A DNA stretch of 64,000 nt from Bostrychus sinensis (Eukaryota; Chordata; Actinopteri; Gobiiformes; Eleotridae): the NCBI GenBank assembly GCA_020698575.1, contig CM036251.1, positions 6,589,788 through 6,653,787 on the forward strand, in the 5' to 3' direction. Positions 1 through 11,371 of this stretch are shown here, one piece after another (position 1 is the stretch's first letter; each line of letters starts with the position of its first letter). The notes beneath the pieces were generated by a model. That model did not search any database and had not been told where the DNA came from. It was given only the letters and a program-made list of their open reading frames with translations. Made by a program: the position numbers and the translations under genes.

Positions 1-289
1 CTCTGGCAAGATCACAGTGACCAAAAAACCTCTGACGTTATGCGCAGTAGGTCTATATCAGACGGAGTTCCCTGTGCAGTGATCACAACGGTGGCCACAA
101 CAAACCCTGCCTTCTGATGTTGGGTAATGGTAAAAACAGCTGGGCATCTGCTGCGATTCAGATTGTTACGTGTGTTTGCTGAAGAGTTGTAAATAAATCA
201 TTTTGTCACAAATGCATGGGGCCTCGGATTATGAAAAACTACGGAGAATAACTGGATTAAAGTTTCCCAACACATCAAAATATCACCCA
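1..289. other. No gene seen; flank of a dispersed repeat
   Basis: Mixed-composition DNA with no open frame of note and no terminal-repeat structure that I can see. It leads into the dispersed repeat that starts near 290. A small open frame at 203-487 crosses the boundary, resembles no protein family I know and is explained by the repeat. Confidence 0.5.
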
Positions 290-640
290 GATATGCTCAG
301 AAAGGCCGTTTTCAGAACGCTTGGTTCCACAAACCTCTGCCTCTCCCATGAACCTCTGCCCTCTCCTTACACAGCCAGTCTGCTCTCATTCATTTATCCA
401 AAAACTGGTGTACAGCTCTGTTTCCACACAGATATTTTTCATTTAGAAATAAAAGGGCAGCACATAAAAAGATTTTTTTCTCTCTGATTATGTTCAAAAG
501 ATTGCCACACTCTGCACTGTTTTCTTTTAGTCACATTTTTTTAAAGGTCATAAATATGCAGTGCTGTTTTAGAGGTGACCAAGATAAAAAAAAGATTTAA
601 AAAATAAACATAATGTAGTTCCTTTATGTAAACATCACAC
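290..640 (+). repeat. Dispersed repeat family Z, copy 1
   Basis: The block around 389-430 (a Watson-Crick match to 44856-44896) and the AGAGGTGACCAA-type segment near 570 recur in the same order at 44770-45090 and, reversed, at 6030-6440 and 38100-38385. I see no coding capacity. Shared order of several blocks shows a dispersed repeat. The copies differ by many substitutions, so the family is old. Whether it is a SINE or a non-autonomous DNA element is not clear, because I could not define both ends. Confidence 0.55.
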
Positions 641-1497
641 TCAATAAATCTAACCTAGTTATTTTTTGCTTAAATCAAGATTAATCTGAATTCAAGTAAT
701 TTTATCTAATGTAAATAGCATTTTTTTACAGTGTGATTTTGTTAAGTACATTTACTTTGATTTGACTACATATTTTTACTTCTTCCACCAACTCATTAAA
801 TAGACTGTCCCCATTACAAAAACTAGTCGGTGTTTGCTGGCTCCGTCCTGACACCTGAAGCCGAAACGCTCCGTGGACAACAGCTACGGTTCATTTCTGC
901 CAATATATTTTTTTTTACAATGATGGCTTCCGTTTAGGACAAAAACTAATTAATCGCATTGTGTTCCAGTGAAATCCCCCAAAACCAAGACAGTGACAGA
1001 GCAGAGACAGAGATAAATATAATATTTCTTGGACTGAGTTCTGCCGTCTCTCACACCTCTCCACACTGAGCCGAGTCTGTCCACTGCACATGTAAACACT
1101 GTAGGAGTTACCAGTGGGTTTTGAAAGTTTGTTTTTAAAAGTTTAGTATTCGGAGCCAAAACAATTGCTGGGATTTCTGGCTTAAGCAGAAAAAAACATG
1201 TATGGCAAGTGTACTCAGTTTTATATAAGTAAAAGTAGTCGAAGTGAAAGTTTTATTTTTCAATTCTGCCACATTTACAGTAGATACAAAGAATTTAAAC
1301 TGCATTAGTCTCAAACCCTCAGTGAAAACAAGGTAGACACTATATTAAGTGCAATATCAAAAAAGATGCAAATCCAAAAAATATGCTGTTCTAAAAGTAC
1401 AAAGAATAAATACAACGTAAGGCACATAACAGATAAGGGTCAACAGTAACGCTACGCTGACTGGCAGGACAAAAATGTAAACAGAATACTTTCCTTT
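641..1497. other. No gene seen, AT-rich DNA
   Basis: AT-rich sequence without a convincing open frame or terminal repeats. Near 1205-1260 there is a trace of the AAGTAAAAGTAG-type sequence that recurs at 16660-16790, 25480-25760, 42430-42860 and 48760-48795, so part of it is probably an old dispersed repeat. Confidence 0.45.
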
Positions 1498-2380
1498 CTT
1501 TTTTTTTTTTTATTTAATAGGGACAGTGCACATTAATGAACATCTATTCAGTCAGTGACAGATGTAAACATGTTGGATTATAGCAACAATGCTAATTTGC
1601 ATCCATAGTCCCGAGGCAGGTAACACAAAAACATGACAAGACAACGGAGAAGACAATAGATCACAATAAGAGCACATCACAACAGGACATTATTAAGAAG
1701 TTAAGTCAGTGGTTACAGGACTGGTTTGCTTTAAACCACTGCTTGAGCTGAGTTTTGAAAGTAGATAATGTTGGACACTCCCTTATGGAGAGTGGAAGAC
1801 TGTTCCAGATGTTGCTGGCCTTTACAGAAAGAGCATTTTGTCTAAAGACTGTTTTTCTGTGTGGGACCTCACAGTCTCCTCTAGAGCAGGCCCTGGTCCT
1901 GAGACCACTGTGACCCCTTTTTTTTTTAAAGTCAGGCATGGGAGGTGGGGCAAGTCCATGTAACACCTTGTACATCAAACAAGCAAATTTAAAATTTTTA
2001 AAGTTCTCGAAGCTCAACAACTTATACTTTTTCAAAATATTACAAACATGGAATGACACTGGTTTTCTATCAAAGACCTTAAGTGATTTTTTGTTGAGTG
2101 ATTCTATGATTTTGCCTGTATTTACACCTGCCAAGGACCAACATGTGATACAATATTCAATGTGTGACAGAATCATTGAATGCAAAAACATTCTAGCAGT
2201 ACCAAATGTTATGAAAGGTCGTATTTGTTTAAAATTGTTCAAATTGAAATTCACTGTGTTAGATATTCTTTTAATGTGGCTCTTAAAACTTAATACAAAC
2301 AGTAAACAGTAGTATGTTCTGCAAGATGCGTTTAGAAAGTACCCATCCCCCCAAAAAATAAAAATAAAATAAAAAAACAC
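1498..2380 (-). mobile_element. LINE 3' end, 5'-truncated
   Basis: Reading the minus strand, a 224-residue open frame (1706-2380) is followed by about 200 bases of 3' untranslated DNA that ends in an A-rich tail (poly-T on the plus strand at 1498-1513). The tail-proximal motif, GGGACAGTGCACATTAATGA on the plus strand near 1520, recurs at 38580-38600 with the same neighbouring bases, so it is a shared LINE 3' end. The 5' side stops in an A/T-rich run near 2345-2380, as expected for a 5'-truncated insertion. Confidence 0.75.
1706..2380 (-). pseudogene. LINE ORF2 protein, C-terminal fragment
   Basis: The frame encodes the region after the reverse transcriptase of a non-LTR retrotransposon polyprotein. 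The visible hallmarks, in order, are a LSHIEYC block, a YKVLHGLAP block and a WNSLPLSIRECPTLSTFK block, followed by a short basic tail. These blocks are typical of the C-terminal region of L2, CR1 and Rex-type LINE ORF2 proteins. The endonuclease and the reverse transcriptase palm (a YxDD motif) are missing, so the fragment cannot work alone. The first 30 or so residues are hydrophobic and come from flanking A/T-rich DNA; the true protein similarity starts about residue 30. It is unusual that a truncated copy has no internal stop, which suggests a fairly recent insertion. The clade is uncertain. Confidence 0.75.
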
Positions 2381-2424
2381 AAGTTAATTACTTGAATAAA
2401 AGTATTGCTTTCTTCCACTGGTGT

Positions 2425-3262
2425 ACTAGGGATGTAACGATGCACTGATGTCACATTTGATTCAATTCACGATTTTCTGTTCACGATTATTTTCAATTTT
2501 TATTAGCAGACTTAGTTGCAGTAAAATTATGACCAAAATATTTTACAGAGCCTATTTGTGTCTCCTTATCAAACTTAAAATGTTGTACATTTCATAATTA
2601 CTGAGATGTAATTAAAAAAGTAGATATTAAAACAGGTAACATGTAAAATGTGAATGTGAGTGAGTGGGGACTACAGATGGAAATTAGCTCTGAGCTATAA
2701 TCCGGTGTATTTACTGGCACTAGCCATTCAGTTAATACACGCTGTCCCATTCAAATAAATAAATTTAAAAAATAAAAAAATTACAAAAGTATATAGCATA
2801 ATTTGTTAGTGACTTTTATTAACATCTTTCTACTCTCCTCCAAAGCAGACAATGCATAGAGAAGCAGCTTATCATAAACCCACACCTCAGTAAAATATAA
2901 AATAGGCCTAATATAAGTCAAGTCTTATAAAAATATCAGTGAGGAAAGTCACATCCTTAGTTAAAAATCTGATCTCCATGGAAACGCTCCGGGGGAGGGG
3001 CCACTGAAACTTCAGAAACTTTAGTCTGTGGGCTGTTAGCCACTTAGCTTTCCTTTAGCTCGCTGCTAACAACAAGCTACCTTCTGAACAATGGAAAACG
3101 GAGCGAACGAGTTCTGTAAACTAAAACTTGATATAAATGCATGTTTCCTTTAAGTCAAATGGCCAGGTAATGATGTCTAGCACCAAACAACTGAGCCAGA
3201 TCATGCACCAGTGGTCTTCTTTTGCATCGATTTTTAGCTGATTTACAAAGAATCGTTCCATC
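2425..3262. repeat. Possible degraded hAT-like element
   Basis: The left edge, TAGGGATGTAACGATGCA near 2427, closely resembles the terminal repeat of the well-defined hAT element at 38971-39432 (TAGGGCTGTAACGATA). Near 3225-3262 an ATCGATTTTTAGCTG...AATCGTTCCATC stretch could be the decayed opposite end. No target duplication is visible, so the extent is a guess. No coding frame is seen inside. Confidence 0.3.
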
Positions 3263-4149
3263 ACTGCTGGCGACAGGTGAAGCTCGTGGCCGACTCAGGT
3301 GGTCAGGAGCTGCTGGAGGTGGAAGGAGTCATTACTGGTTCTGATATAAAGTTTGTTGCATATGAGACTGCGATGCATAACATTATATTATATAATGTGC
3401 CTTATGCCTGATCAGTGTATTGTGTATGCTTATCTCATCTCCTGTTACTGAATAAAGTTTAGTGTCAGAGGAAAAAAATGTTCAGAATTTTTGAATAAAG
3501 GATGTTTTTCTGTTCATCAAATACCACTTAAGCCTCAGAAAATCACCAGTGTCCCTGAACATTTTAAAATCACTACAAAACAACTTTCACAACAAATTAA
3601 ATCCCCTCAGTCTTTAGTAAAAACTGTTTTCGGCCTAACACTGGGAACATTTTGTAAATTGCTACAAAATGACAGATGTTTCATGATTTTTATTCTTATC
3701 AAAGTTTAATGAGGTTAGAGGAAATAGAAGTTCATTTGAAATTTGACAAAAAATGAGACATGAATTTTGCAAAGCTGTTAAATGTACTGTTACAATTGTG
3801 ATGATGTTAAAATCTTACATAATGCATACTTTACTATTGCGCTACTTACTACTTATTACTCGTCACTGATACAATACTGGTAAAACAGACTATTGCTACA
3901 CAGTTCTTATGGGTGTGCACAGTGGCAGAGTGGTTAATGTTTGTGTTTTGAGCTTGGAGGTTGTGGGTACTGTCCTCATTTTGTACAACACATCATTTAC
4001 TTTGGTTGTTGTTTTTCTGTCATCTACAACCAGTGCCAGTCTCTGACCACAGAACTGCTGCTCACTGGATATTTTCTCTTTTTCAGATCATTCTCTGTTA
4101 GCCCTTGAGATGGAAAAAGCCCAGTATCAACAGTTTCTAAAATACTCAG
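3263..4149. other. No gene seen; SINE head fragment at 3915-3970
   Basis: Mostly unassigned AT-rich DNA. At 3915-3970 the sequence CAGTGGCAGAGTGGTTAATG with a following GGTTGTGGGT block looks like the tRNA-derived head (box A-like, then box B-like) of the SINE-type repeat seen at 20865-20915, 47905-48085 and 52003-52343. The body of the SINE is missing. A small frame at 3491-3709 has no recognisable similarity. Confidence 0.45.
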
Positions 4150-4434
4150 GGTAACACTTTAGTTTAGGGTCCACTTATTAACCATTAACTAAGTGCTAAT
4201 TAGCATGTTAGTTTGTGGTTAATTAGCTTTTTACTGCTAATTATAAAGCAGTAATTATGAGTTTATTAAAGGAAAAATTTTAATTAATTACTAATTAGTT
4301 GAAAAATATGTTCACACAGAATAAGGGATTAATAGGTGCTTTATATTTACCAATTAAGAGCTAATAAACCTCTAACTAGCATAATTAGCACGTAGTTAAT
4401 GGTTAATTGGTGGACCCTAAACTAAAGTGTCACC
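4150..4434. mobile_element. Fold-back MITE (GGTAACACTTTA ends)
   Basis: The left arm starts GGTAACACTTTAGTTTAGGG and the right arm, read in reverse complement, starts GGTGACACTTTAGTTTAGGG. The two arms stay similar for roughly 75 bases, so most of the 285-bp unit folds into one hairpin. There is no coding capacity. The GGTAACACTTTA terminus is shared with the unit at 18096-18350, which points to two related non-autonomous elements. No clear target duplication is visible, so I do not name the superfamily. Confidence 0.75.
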
Positions 4435-4835
4435 TTTTTTTTTATGTCAACGTTTAATACAGCATTATAGTTTAATATAGCATTTCATAATGAAATACCC
4501 AAAAAATTTTTTCTCCATTTCTCTTAACATTTTGACACATTTTTTTTTTTTCTCCATGGCTTCCAACCTCCCCCCAAATACGTCTCCTAAAAAGAAAAAT
4601 AATAGCAAACTAGGCAATAACCTTGAAATTATACATACTCTTAAAAATAAACAAAAAATTAATAAATAAAAAAATAAATAAATAGGTAAAGTAAGTAATT
4701 GAATATAATAGAAGTACATGTAAATTTATGAATAGACAAGAATAATCCTTAAATAGCTAGTTTAACAATAACCCTGGGAGTCAAAAAAGGGCATCGACAG
4801 CTTCAAGAATGTGCTTTGTCGTTGTAAAACTCTAT
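4435..4835. other. No gene seen, AT-rich DNA
   Basis: A/T-rich sequence with poly-T and AAATAAATAA-type runs near 4650-4685. The open frame on the minus strand (4465-4719) is rich in Phe, Leu and Lys only because of base composition. Confidence 0.5.
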
Positions 4836-5345
4836 GGGCCAGATTTATCAAAGGTTTGCGTGCACGCTAACTGAATAAGATGCGCTAAAATTGGAGCAAA
4901 CCCAGACGCAGTTGAGATTTGCGTGTCTTACAGGAGCAGAGCGAACGCAATGCAGATTTTGCTCCTGTGACCTAATGAATCTGTAAACTGAGGCGTTCTT
5001 CCCAGAGTGCGCAAAATGGAAGGCGGAGAAAATGCAAATTCATTCATTTACCGCCCGCAATATTATTTATCAAGGCTCACCATGACTTTGCGTGCGAAAA
5101 TAGCGTATAAATTTAGCACGTTGGAGAAGGACGTGCTAATCTTTAGCACAGATGGCTGCTGTGATTCGTGTGAGACGAAGGAGAAGAAATGAACAAATAC
5201 GTAGGGTTAGAGTGTTTGCCACGCGTGCAGATCTATTTGCCATGACGGATGAAAACATTATTCACCAGCACTTTCAGCTCTTCTTAGTTAAATTTAACTA
5301 TAGTACATTTCCAATCCTGTGTTATTATCCGGCATCCTGTTAGAA
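4836..5345 (+). mobile_element. PIF/Harbinger-like transposon, 5' fragment
   Basis: The left end GGGCCAGATTTATCAAA resembles the termini of vertebrate Harbinger elements as I know them. It is followed at 5152-5343 by a frame that looks like the start of a Harbinger transposase. The element is cut off on the right, just before the Charlie-like element that begins near 5367. I cannot identify the right terminal repeat or a 3-bp target duplication. The name is an inference from the terminus plus the peptide. Confidence 0.55.
5152..5343 (+). pseudogene. Harbinger transposase N-terminal remnant
   Basis: A 63-residue frame begins MAAVIRVRRRRRNEQIRR and continues with RVF..RADLFAMTDENII. An arginine-rich start followed by a charged R-x-D-L-x-x-(M/T)-T-D-E pattern is typical of the N-terminal part of HARBI1-like and Harbinger nucleases. 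The similarity fades after about residue 40, and the DDE nuclease domain is absent. Family-level recognition is by eye. The fragment is too short to function. It lies in the plus strand of the element at 4836-5345. Confidence 0.5.
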
Positions 5346-5366
5346 AAGCGAGTCTACAGCACACTG

Positions 5367-6004
5367 CAGTCTTTCCCAAAGTCAAAACCGTTGTGGCCCA
5401 CTTAAAAATCAGACAAATCCACGCAGACCCCCAACAACTTTACTATATTCAGAAGTCTATGTCATGTTTTGCCCAATAGATTTCTATAAAAACGTCAAGG
5501 TTATGAAGGCTCCAATGTTTTCACAAAAATACTAAAAAAATACTATGAATACAACTACAAATAATACTACCAAAATGCTACAAATAATACTACAAAACTA
5601 TTCAGAAATTCAGATAATACAAAAATGCTACAAACACTACTACAACTGCTAGAAATAATAGTACAAAAATATTATGAATACAACTACAAATAATAGTATA
5701 AATGCATCAAATACAACAACAGAAATACTACAAACACTACTGTAGATACAAGAAATAATAGTGCAAAAATACTTCGATATATACTACAAAAATACTACAA
5801 ATAATTCTATAACAATCACGGACTGAACGTTAAAGTTGCTTGAAAGTTAGAGTTCAGGTGAAATAAGTACTCAATTGTAAGTCATTTCAAACTCTTTTTT
5901 TAAATATTTTTTTTTATGTACTTAATGTAGACAACCTCTGGAGGCACCCTGCAGCACCTTTGCGGACCACCAGGGGGCCCTGGACTCCACTTTGGGAACC
6001 ACTG
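5367..6004. mobile_element. Old hAT (Charlie-like) element
   Basis: The left end CAGTCTTTCCCAAAGTC and the right end, CACTTTGGGAACCACTG, are inverted copies of one terminus of the CAGTGGTTCCCAAAGTGG type. That terminus is also found on the two better preserved copies at 19687-20105 and 56836-57261. The 8-bp flanks (GCACACTG and CCATATTG) match at only 5 of 8 bases, so the copy is old. Its interior is occupied largely by the low-complexity block at 5520-5820. Confidence 0.65.
5520..5820. repeat. Degenerate AATACTACAAA minisatellite
   Basis: The block repeats variants of AATACTACAAA and ACAACTACAAATAATAGT many times with irregular spacing. There is no coding potential. It expanded inside the old hAT element that flanks it. 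The exact period is unclear because units of about 10 to 25 bases are interleaved. Confidence 0.7.
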
Positions 6005-6029
6005 CCATATTGTTTTTACATGTGACAAG

Positions 6030-6440
6030 TTCTTCCTAACATACAAAGTACTCTAACGGTGCCATAAAAAAACAGCAGAGGGCAGCAGAGTGCATAGCTC
6101 TGATGGTCTTTTGAACACAATCAAAGAAAAAGAGCACTGCACTTCCTTAAACTTTTTGTATGAGGCTGTTTTACTACAAAAAAAAAAAAAAAAAGTGAGG
6201 AATCAGTGGAAGCAGCTGATTTGAGCGCAGACTGGATGTAGAGGGCTTGTTGATTGGTCAGTGCTTCCTGGAGTGGGCGGGGTTTCGTGGGAGAGGCGGA
6301 GATTTGTGGAACCTGAGGTCTTAGAGAATACAGGTTTACTCCAACAAACATGAATAAAGCAAAACATAACCCCATGCTGTTGTATGTTTTTGATGAAGTT
6401 ATAGTACATTATAGTCAATTTTGCATAATACAGTCCCTTT
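6030..6440 (-). repeat. Dispersed repeat family Z, copy 2 (reverse)
   Basis: Blocks in reverse order and orientation match 290-640 and 44770-45090, for example the GAGTGGGCGG segment near 6272 against CCGCCCACTCC near 44802, and the AGCAGAGGGCAGCAGA segment near 6073, which recurs at 38258. A run of 16 A residues lies at 6178-6193. Two small frames on the minus strand are only readings of the repeat. Confidence 0.6.
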
Positions 6441-8139
6441 AAACTTCAGCAGGTTTGTCTTCAACACATCTCAGGACTAAATGCACTGAGCTGCTGCCTT
6501 GTAATTGGCTGATTAGATATTAGTATTTAGTAGTGTACCTAATAATGTGGCCAGTGAGTGTATTTCCACCAAAATATCAACAAAGGTGGGCTACTTCCAG
6601 CATTTTTATAGCTTAAGAACATCCACATAGTTCCAACCACTGATTGGCTTTAACACTGCCTTTTTTTTGTTTGTTTGTTTTGTTTTTTAACTTCATATCA
6701 CATCGAAAATATGCCTACACTTGATCCATGCCAGAGATTTTTTTCATTGTTTGCAGCGGGCGTTTGTGTAAAAGCCAGGTGTGTGTGTTTTGACCTCCGC
6801 TGCAGTTCACAGGTGTGGAACAGAACTTGCTCTCATCGTGTTTGTGCACGGCTATTTTCAGCTCCTGACGTCAGACTGGCTGATCCCTGCACTGGGGGTA
6901 CCTCCGGTGGTAACTGGCTGCGGTAACATGGTTTGGCTGCTGAAGAGGGCACAGACGTCAAGGATTTCTCTGCAATGCGATGTGTGTAAGTGGCACAGTT
7001 GTGTAATAGGGTCTAGCTAGTAAAGACATACCCACCAGTGCCTAGTTGCATAAAAATGATCAACAATGTTTATTATCGTGAAAAATATCATTGAAAAGTG
7101 AAATTACAGTAGGTCAAACTGATATTATGGTCAATACTGCCACACAATTGGTCCAAAATTGTCTTTATTGCCACACAATTCACGTCATTGGTCCAAAATT
7201 ATCAGTACTGTCACTCCATTGGTCCAAAACTCACATGCCTTGAGTTAAAGCTGCTGTGCAAAGTAACTTCTGCACACACACTTAAAGAAAAACAACTTTG
7301 AGATATTTCTTTTATCTCCACTTTAATTAGTAACCTAAAAATAATCAAAATGTTGAATAATAAAGTGTTTTTCTTCATCTATAGGCGTCAAGAGAGTGTG
7401 AAAGTATTTATAATTCTGTTGTGTGGGAGATAGTTTATATAAGAATTAGACTGTGTAGCTGTAAAATGTAATGTGTAGAATGTAGCGAGTAAAAAAGAAA
7501 GCTACGCCATGGGAGGTTGGTCACGTGATTCATGATACAAGATAAAACAAACAAGAATAAAACAATACGTGAAAGAATGCAGTAAAAACAATAGATGTAA
7601 GTGCAGTTCTTCTCTACACGGTTGTTTAGATACAGAGACGCCCACAAAACACTTCCAATTCCACTGTGAGGGAAAACAAGCCATTTAAGAGTTGTTCTGT
7701 CGCCTTTGGTTCAACAAATACATGGACAAATGCTGGATTTAAGGTTTATACTTTAATAAAGGCACAGAGACATAGAAGGACGATCCAAATTTGTGCATAA
7801 AATATAATCACTGGCTGACGTTAGTTGCCTTAAATAATGCTAATATAATCAACGTTAGGCTGCATCGTAACAAAATTGGCTGCAGTATAAACCCATGATG
7901 AGTTTAATTCATCATATTTATTATATATTACATATTTAGATTTCCTAATATGCAAATAATCCACCTGAAAAAGTCTGAAAAAAATGAAAAGGTAGTGTTT
8001 TTAAGCAAGTGAAACAGTTTATTTTCCATGAGACGATGCTGGCTGTATCTGTAGCGCCATGATGATTCCTCACAGATTATTCCTACTCTATTACAATATG
8101 CTCCTTTTGAGTAGTTAAACCATTTTCTACATTTAATAA
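6441..8139. other. No gene seen
   Basis: About 1.7 kb of AT-rich DNA. Near 7130-7225 the segment TTGGTCCAAAA(A)TT recurs three times about 40-50 bases apart, a small local repeat. The frames at 6675-7020 and 7435-7684 overlap each other in several readings and match nothing known to me. Confidence 0.5.
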
Positions 8140-8875
8140 AAAACCTCTGATTTACCATAAACTGCAGGCTGCATTGCTGCTATAAACATCTGAATTCTCC
8201 ACAGTCTTTCACTTCTGCTTAGCTCTGAACAGCAGTGTGTTTCTCGCTCCTCCGTGGCTCCTTTAAATTCGAGCAGCAGGGGTCCACGCCTCGGTCTATC
8301 GGCGGTGCCAGAAACATGTCTGTGCCCGCGTGTTAGCACTGAGCCTTATGTAAATGCCATAATACATCTGTGTCTCCAAAGTACACCCAGTTTTTGCTCC
8401 AAAGTCTCTAAACAGCCCGTAATCTCACATAATGGCTGCTCCTTTCTGCATTGTGTGGGAAAATTACATGAATATATGACAGGAAGTAGTCATTGCCTTC
8501 TATGCAATCATGGATTTTTGTATGCAGCACTCACTTGTTACTTCTGACAGCCTATAGTCAACTCATGAACTTAGCAAAAAGCTCATGGATAAAACGTGAA
8601 TTAATAAATCAGCTACTTTTCTGCTCTGTCCATGAAGCAGATGACGTCAGGAGGGGAAGTTGGGCAGCAGGTTTTCACCCGAGTTCTTTTCCCGATTTGT
8701 GCAGGCGTTCATGTGCATCTTTTAACTCGGATGACTCACATGAATGCACCGCTAAATAAAATGTTTTCTTTTCGTCAGATGTTTTTAAAGGTTGTAAATG
8801 TGCAATGCGGTTCTAGCGGCAACCAAGACTGGATTAAGAATATTAATAAAAGCATAATATACCCCCTTTAAGTGT
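8140..8875 (+). repeat. Dispersed repeat, Z-like, long copy
   Basis: The right end, ...AGCATAATATACCCCCTTTAA at 8852-8872, and the inner GGTTCTAGCGGCAACCAAGA block near 8810 are the counterparts of the Z copies at 45060-45090 and 38100-38160. The segment around 8635-8735 is matched, reversed, at 40725-40870. So this is a longer member of the family. Four overlapping small frames here are explained by the repeat. Confidence 0.5.
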
Positions 8876-9048
8876 CTAAGTAAAAATAAAAACAACACAA
8901 CTGGCTGCAAAGAGTGTGTTCACCTGCCAGGCTGCGGTCTAGGGGTTATTTTGGCACAGTAACTATGGCAAAGACAAAATTATTTCAATGTAAAGATGAG
9001 TATTTAATATAGCAATTAATATCATTTCTTTAGCATTCAACTCTATAT
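8876..9048. other. Unassigned spacer
   Basis: Short AT-rich spacer between two repeats with nothing recognisable. Confidence 0.4.
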
Positions 9049-9543
9049 CAGGAGGCTGCAACCTATGATTTTAGAGCTGCATGAGGCTCTTTAACCCTGA
9101 TCTTGCAGCTCTTTGGGCATCTGACATCTGATTACGTAAAGTCAATAAAGAAATACATAGACAACTTTAAAACTACCTGCATCTGGATCATCTTGTCAAA
9201 CTTTCTCCCTGTTTTCCAGAATATGCTGTGGACTGATTGGCCACACAAAGCAAAACACACAGAAGATATCAAAACTAATAAATAGTTACTGGATTGAGTG
9301 TGTGTGGCTCCTGTATATTACACTGTTGGTTAGTGGTCTATTAAAAGATAATTGGTGCAATAATTATTTAACACAGCTCTTTGTTAGCTTGCAATAATTG
9401 ATGACCATCCATAAGCTCCACCTCATTAAAGGCTAAGCGAAGTATGTGCACTGAAATTATTTGCGGCCCTTTACAGATTCAAAGTTAGTATTTTTTGGCA
9501 ACACCTGGCTCTTTGGATCCAGAAGGTTTGCAGACCCATCCTA
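9049..9543. mobile_element. Probable hAT-like non-autonomous element
   Basis: Left end CAGGAGGCTGCAACCT and right end GGTTTGCAGACCCATCCTA are inverted versions of a (T/C)AGG..GG.CTGCAA(A)CC terminus, a common shape for hAT elements of fish. GCTGCATGAGGCTCTTTA near 9077 and its reverse-like GGCTCTTTGG near 9507 extend the inverted repeat. An 8-bp target duplication could not be confirmed, so the ends may be off by a few bases. There is no transposase. Confidence 0.45.
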
Positions 9544-9555
9544 TATTATGTTTTT

Positions 9556-9962
9556 TCTGGCTTTTTAAAATAGTTTTGGATACCTTTGCATTAGTATTTC
9601 ACATTTTATAATTTAAAATAATGTATATGTATGGAAAATATCTTCTTTAGGGGACTTTGACTTTGCAGAAAATGCTTGGATCAGGTGTCTGTGGCCCCCT
9701 GCTGGCATAAAATGGCTAACTAGCACAACTATTAGCAACATGATGCTAACAGATAGATAAACGAGCTCACTGCTTCATAGTGACGGTGGTTTAAGCACTG
9801 AAATGATCAAAACTTGGGCTTTAGAAACGCGCAGGAGCACTTTCTGGTTTCGCGTGTCTATGTAGAGCCATGAGACTGAGCGTTTTAAGCTCTTGAGAAG
9901 GTCAGTGCCTTAGCATACAGGATTACACAAATGTGTGAATGAAATAAAATAGAACTCCAGGT
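9556..9962 (-). repeat. Dispersed repeat R1, copy 1 (reverse)
   Basis: Reverse complement of the repeat found at 12525-13663 and 40987-41452. Shared landmarks are the GCTCTACATAGACAC segment (here reversed near 9860), the CAGCAGGGGG(C)-type segment near 9695-9710 and the CCAAAACTATTTTAAAA end. It has no coding capacity. Three copies in one window, in both orientations, show that it is dispersed rather than tandem. Confidence 0.75.
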
Positions 9963-11216
9963 AGGTTTTCTTAGTTTAAAATGGTTAAAAGCTCAAAAAA
10001 GTTGAATTAAGTAGTTCAGATGTAACAAAGACCTGGTGGCTAACGGACAGCTTCCATGTTTGAGAGTGGACAGGGGACAAAGAGACAACAAAACAACACT
10101 AAGGCAACAACACCAGTTTTTGCTGACACATTTAAACACTTCCGAAATGTGTATTGTCCAATTTTAATCTCAGACCAGGGACAGAAATTTGTATGGTTTG
10201 CAGGAGATTGATGAAGGAGGTCACAGAGGGGCAGGACACTAATGAGAGATGCTCTCGATTGCATTTTGGAGACACTGATTGGTCTTGGACTGTTAAAATC
10301 CTAATTGAATGTTCGGGGTTTTTAGACAAGACACATTAAAACACTTTTAATTTTGAGACAACGCCTTGACAAGTGGTCCTAAAAGGAAAGTATTGTGTAT
10401 TAAAAGAGGATCTATGAGATACTTAGCGATGGCCACACTGAAGAAACACTCACTTTTCACCAAGGACCGAACATCTGTCATCCTCCTGAAACATAACGGC
10501 GCCCTAATCTACTTATTTTCTGCTCTGAAATGTGTTCAAAATGATCTATGACGAAGCAAACGTAGCCCTCTCCCTTTTTTTTCAGCTCGGCTTCACCTAA
10601 CCCTCCCCCCTGAGGCTAAAACATTTCACCTCATTTTCACCTGCTCACATCGCAGCCCTGTCACAGAATCCATTAGAATAACGCTGCCATCCACAAAACA
10701 ACTCGGCTGCAGCTAAACACTGACTAATGCATTTCCAAAAACACACTACAGGGATTCAAGGACATTTAGGTCGACACACAGAGAGAGAGAGAGATGCTGA
10801 CTGCTTTTGCATCAGTTTAATGCAGTGATTTCTATTTCTTTTCCTCAGCTGCCTTTATATTACGTTTTCTCATTAACTCCATGTTAACTCCGCTACATTT
10901 AAAGACAATTTAACAAACAATTAAAAGCATCTGGAGTAAAACAGAGGAATGGAGATGTTTGCAGTCTGATTGCACCATAATGCTCTCTTGCCTCAAACCT
11001 CTGTAGACCTTTGCGGGGTTAGAATTACATTGTTGGAAAGTTTTTCTAACAACACTTGCACAAAAGTTAGATTAATTGAGAAAGATTGCACTTTCAGTAA
11101 AAGAACTCAAATCCTCCCAGTTTTATTCTTGTATGAACTCAAAGGAGACGATTGGGAGGCAGCACTATTTCCACTGCAGCTCTGCTATTTTTTACTACTT
11201 TGATACTTAGAGAAGG
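9963..11216. other. No gene seen
   Basis: No recognisable protein or RNA. A GA run, GAGAGAGAGAGAG, lies near 10781-10793. The 10540-10760 part is pyrimidine-rich and less AT-rich than its surroundings, contains no repeat that I recognise and might be unique. Frames at 9 to 11 kb on both strands overlap each other and are not supported. Confidence 0.45.
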
Positions 11217-11371
11217 GTGAGTGCCTATGTTCCCCAAGTTTCTATGGACTCAGGAACTTGGCTACGTGCTGGGGAAAATGGGAATCTGTGCATTTGTGAC
11301 AGTACCTACAGTGTGTTCCCCAGTCCATAGAAACCAGGGAAGTACTGGAGAATATAGGTACTTGCAAGTCC
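11217..11371. repeat. Short imperfect palindrome
   Basis: The left arm contains TTTCTATGGACT and GTGCCTATGTTCCCC. The right arm contains the reverse complement, AGTCCATAGAAA, then GAATATAGGTAC. Arms of about 45 bases surround a loop of about 60. This is probably a decayed fold-back element. No target duplication is visible. Confidence 0.5.
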
